This document shows, in pieces, positions 63,416-64,000 of a stretch of DNA of 64,000 bases. Position 1 is the stretch's first letter. Every line of letters begins with the position of its first letter. The position numbers and the translations under genes are program-made. Under the pieces are notes generated by a model, which had not been told where the DNA came from, ran no database searches, and saw only the letters and a list, made by a program, of their open reading frames with translations. The DNA comes from Siphonodentalium dalli (Eukaryota; Mollusca; Scaphopoda; Gadilida; Siphonodentaliidae). Where the stretch lies: positions 183,625,956-183,689,955 of the forward strand of contig CP136063.1 of NCBI GenBank assembly GCA_032622095.1. Direction: 5' to 3'.

Positions 63416-64000
63416 ATGAGTATATTGTTTTGTATGCGGGTATGTATTACTTTTTCAAATAGTTTATATATAGCTGTTAATATGGTTATGGCACGATATG
63501 TATCAGTTATCCTTTGCTTTATTTTCGCCTTTATGAAGATTAATCATCAAACCTCGGCTGGAGTCCCGGTACTCACATCAAGTTTGTCATCGGAGAAAGA
63601 ACTGAACGAAAAGCTGCTGTCCAAATTATCGTCACGCTTTAATCTCTTCTGTAACTGGAAAAACGAAATTGAAGATGTTGTTTCATGTATACATGTACAT
63701 ATGGCCAATGTGATGTTAACATGTCAGTATATAACTGAATATGAAAAACCGTTAATCGCATCGTTCTAGGTAACCCGTGTATGTTTTTCAGACACATATG
63801 GTGCGCACACTCTAGCTGCATTATATCAGACTGCGACAAACATCGTAACATCTCAGATAAGTACAGGCCAGAAATTAATACGATATACTGATTTATTTTC
63901 AAGGAACTGGAAGGAGCTATTCGGCCTGGAAATATGCCGGTCTTAGTCAGGGAATAATAATTACCCTTATTTTGCTACAATGATTATCTATCAAGTACGA
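63416..64000 (-). repeat. Unit 41, cut by window end
   Basis: Copy of unit 36, including the SGLY read-through (63,902-63,639). The array continues to the right. Confidence 0.9.

Larger units (their letters stand above)
11582..64000 (-). repeat. LINE-derived macrosatellite array, about 40 units
   Basis: A continuous head-to-tail array, always in the same orientation, extends beyond the window. Typical unit lengths are 1,254-1,266 bp (long), 1,184-1,197 bp (short) and 1,940-1,943 bp (composites of two units with a 577-bp deletion). Each unit read on the minus strand encodes part of a LINE ORF2: LQHEFQRGR (fingers), LLDTQKEFD (motif A), GTNQG-LPALLYKLYIDDLL (motif B), TQVDDMMLV (motif C), LFNETKHEF, ESAIRLGIPL, CSKIRGNYYSL and LECAHHMCLKNIHGLPRT. 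No unit contains an endonuclease, LINE 5' end or zinc knuckle. By eye, units differ from each other by a few percent, and some blocks are nearly identical. No host gene interrupts the array. Confidence 0.95.
46332..64000. repeat. Higher-order repeat E (shifts 10,181 and 6,903 bp)
   Basis: Units 29-30 (46,332-48,852) recur as units 36-37 (56,513-59,026), and unit 41 (from 63,416) starts a third copy. From 53,310 the array therefore looks like a 6,903-bp tandem period that continues past the window. Confidence 0.85.

Noticed and set aside
11807-63769. Treating the repeated plus-strand 117-119 codon frames as a tandem gene family of secreted proteins
   Set aside because: The opposite strand reads as recognisable LINE RT and post-RT protein over the same bases, and many units break the plus frame with stops or the 61-65 bp deletion. 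Kept only as a low-interest observation.
11582-64000. CRISPR, rDNA or tRNA cluster as explanation for the tandem repeat
   Set aside because: The unit is over 1 kb without spacers, without rRNA or tRNA-like folds, and it encodes RT motifs.

Overview
The window is metazoan nuclear DNA: AT-rich, with no operons or ribosome-binding sites, and dominated by non-LTR retrotransposon (LINE) remains, short inverted-repeat elements and a very large tandem array. The LINE protein motifs look like families I associate with molluscs (for example bivalves). That assignment is inference; nothing here proves the species. I find no intact host gene, no rRNA or tRNA gene and no CRISPR.

Left flank (1-11,581): a graveyard of nested mobile elements. 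A plus-strand LINE 3' end (about 2,100-4,760) is split by two insertions: a 1,128-bp element (2,496-3,623) built from many copies of the palindrome TTGGACTTAAGTCCAA, and a TTAA-targeted miniature element (3,741 to about 4,512). A 254-bp perfect tandem duplication later copied the border of the second insertion. A piggyBac-like miniature element with two mirror-image hairpins lies at 5,081-5,472. A minus-strand CR1/L2/Jockey-type LINE relic (about 5,526-8,925) keeps recognisable endonuclease, reverse transcriptase (RT) and C-terminal zinc-knuckle parts and is itself split by a second copy of the TTAA element (8,166-8,659). A third, truncated copy lies at 10,637. A CRE plus TATA pair near 10,956-11,056 could be a promoter facing the array.

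Array (11,582 to the right edge, about 52.4 kb, continuing outside): roughly 40 head-to-tail units of about 1.19-1.27 kb. On the minus strand each unit encodes one degenerate LINE fragment running from the RT fingers through the catalytic VDD motif and thumb to the post-RT domain. The copies share the same frameshift, and most share the same stop codon, so the array appears to have grown from an already dead LINE piece. Units come in long and short (61-65 bp deleted) forms and in composite units with a 577-bp deletion that fuses two units in frame. Whole blocks are re-duplicated (shifts of 3,771, 2,457, 11,752, 3,203, 6,903 and 10,181 bp), giving a nested higher-order repeat.

No genes work together here in a pathway. 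The interest lies in structure: a LINE-derived macrosatellite with higher-order organisation, and a palindrome-phased transposable element. Unit boundaries below are taken at one arbitrary anchor, an ATGAGTATAT-like site on the plus strand.
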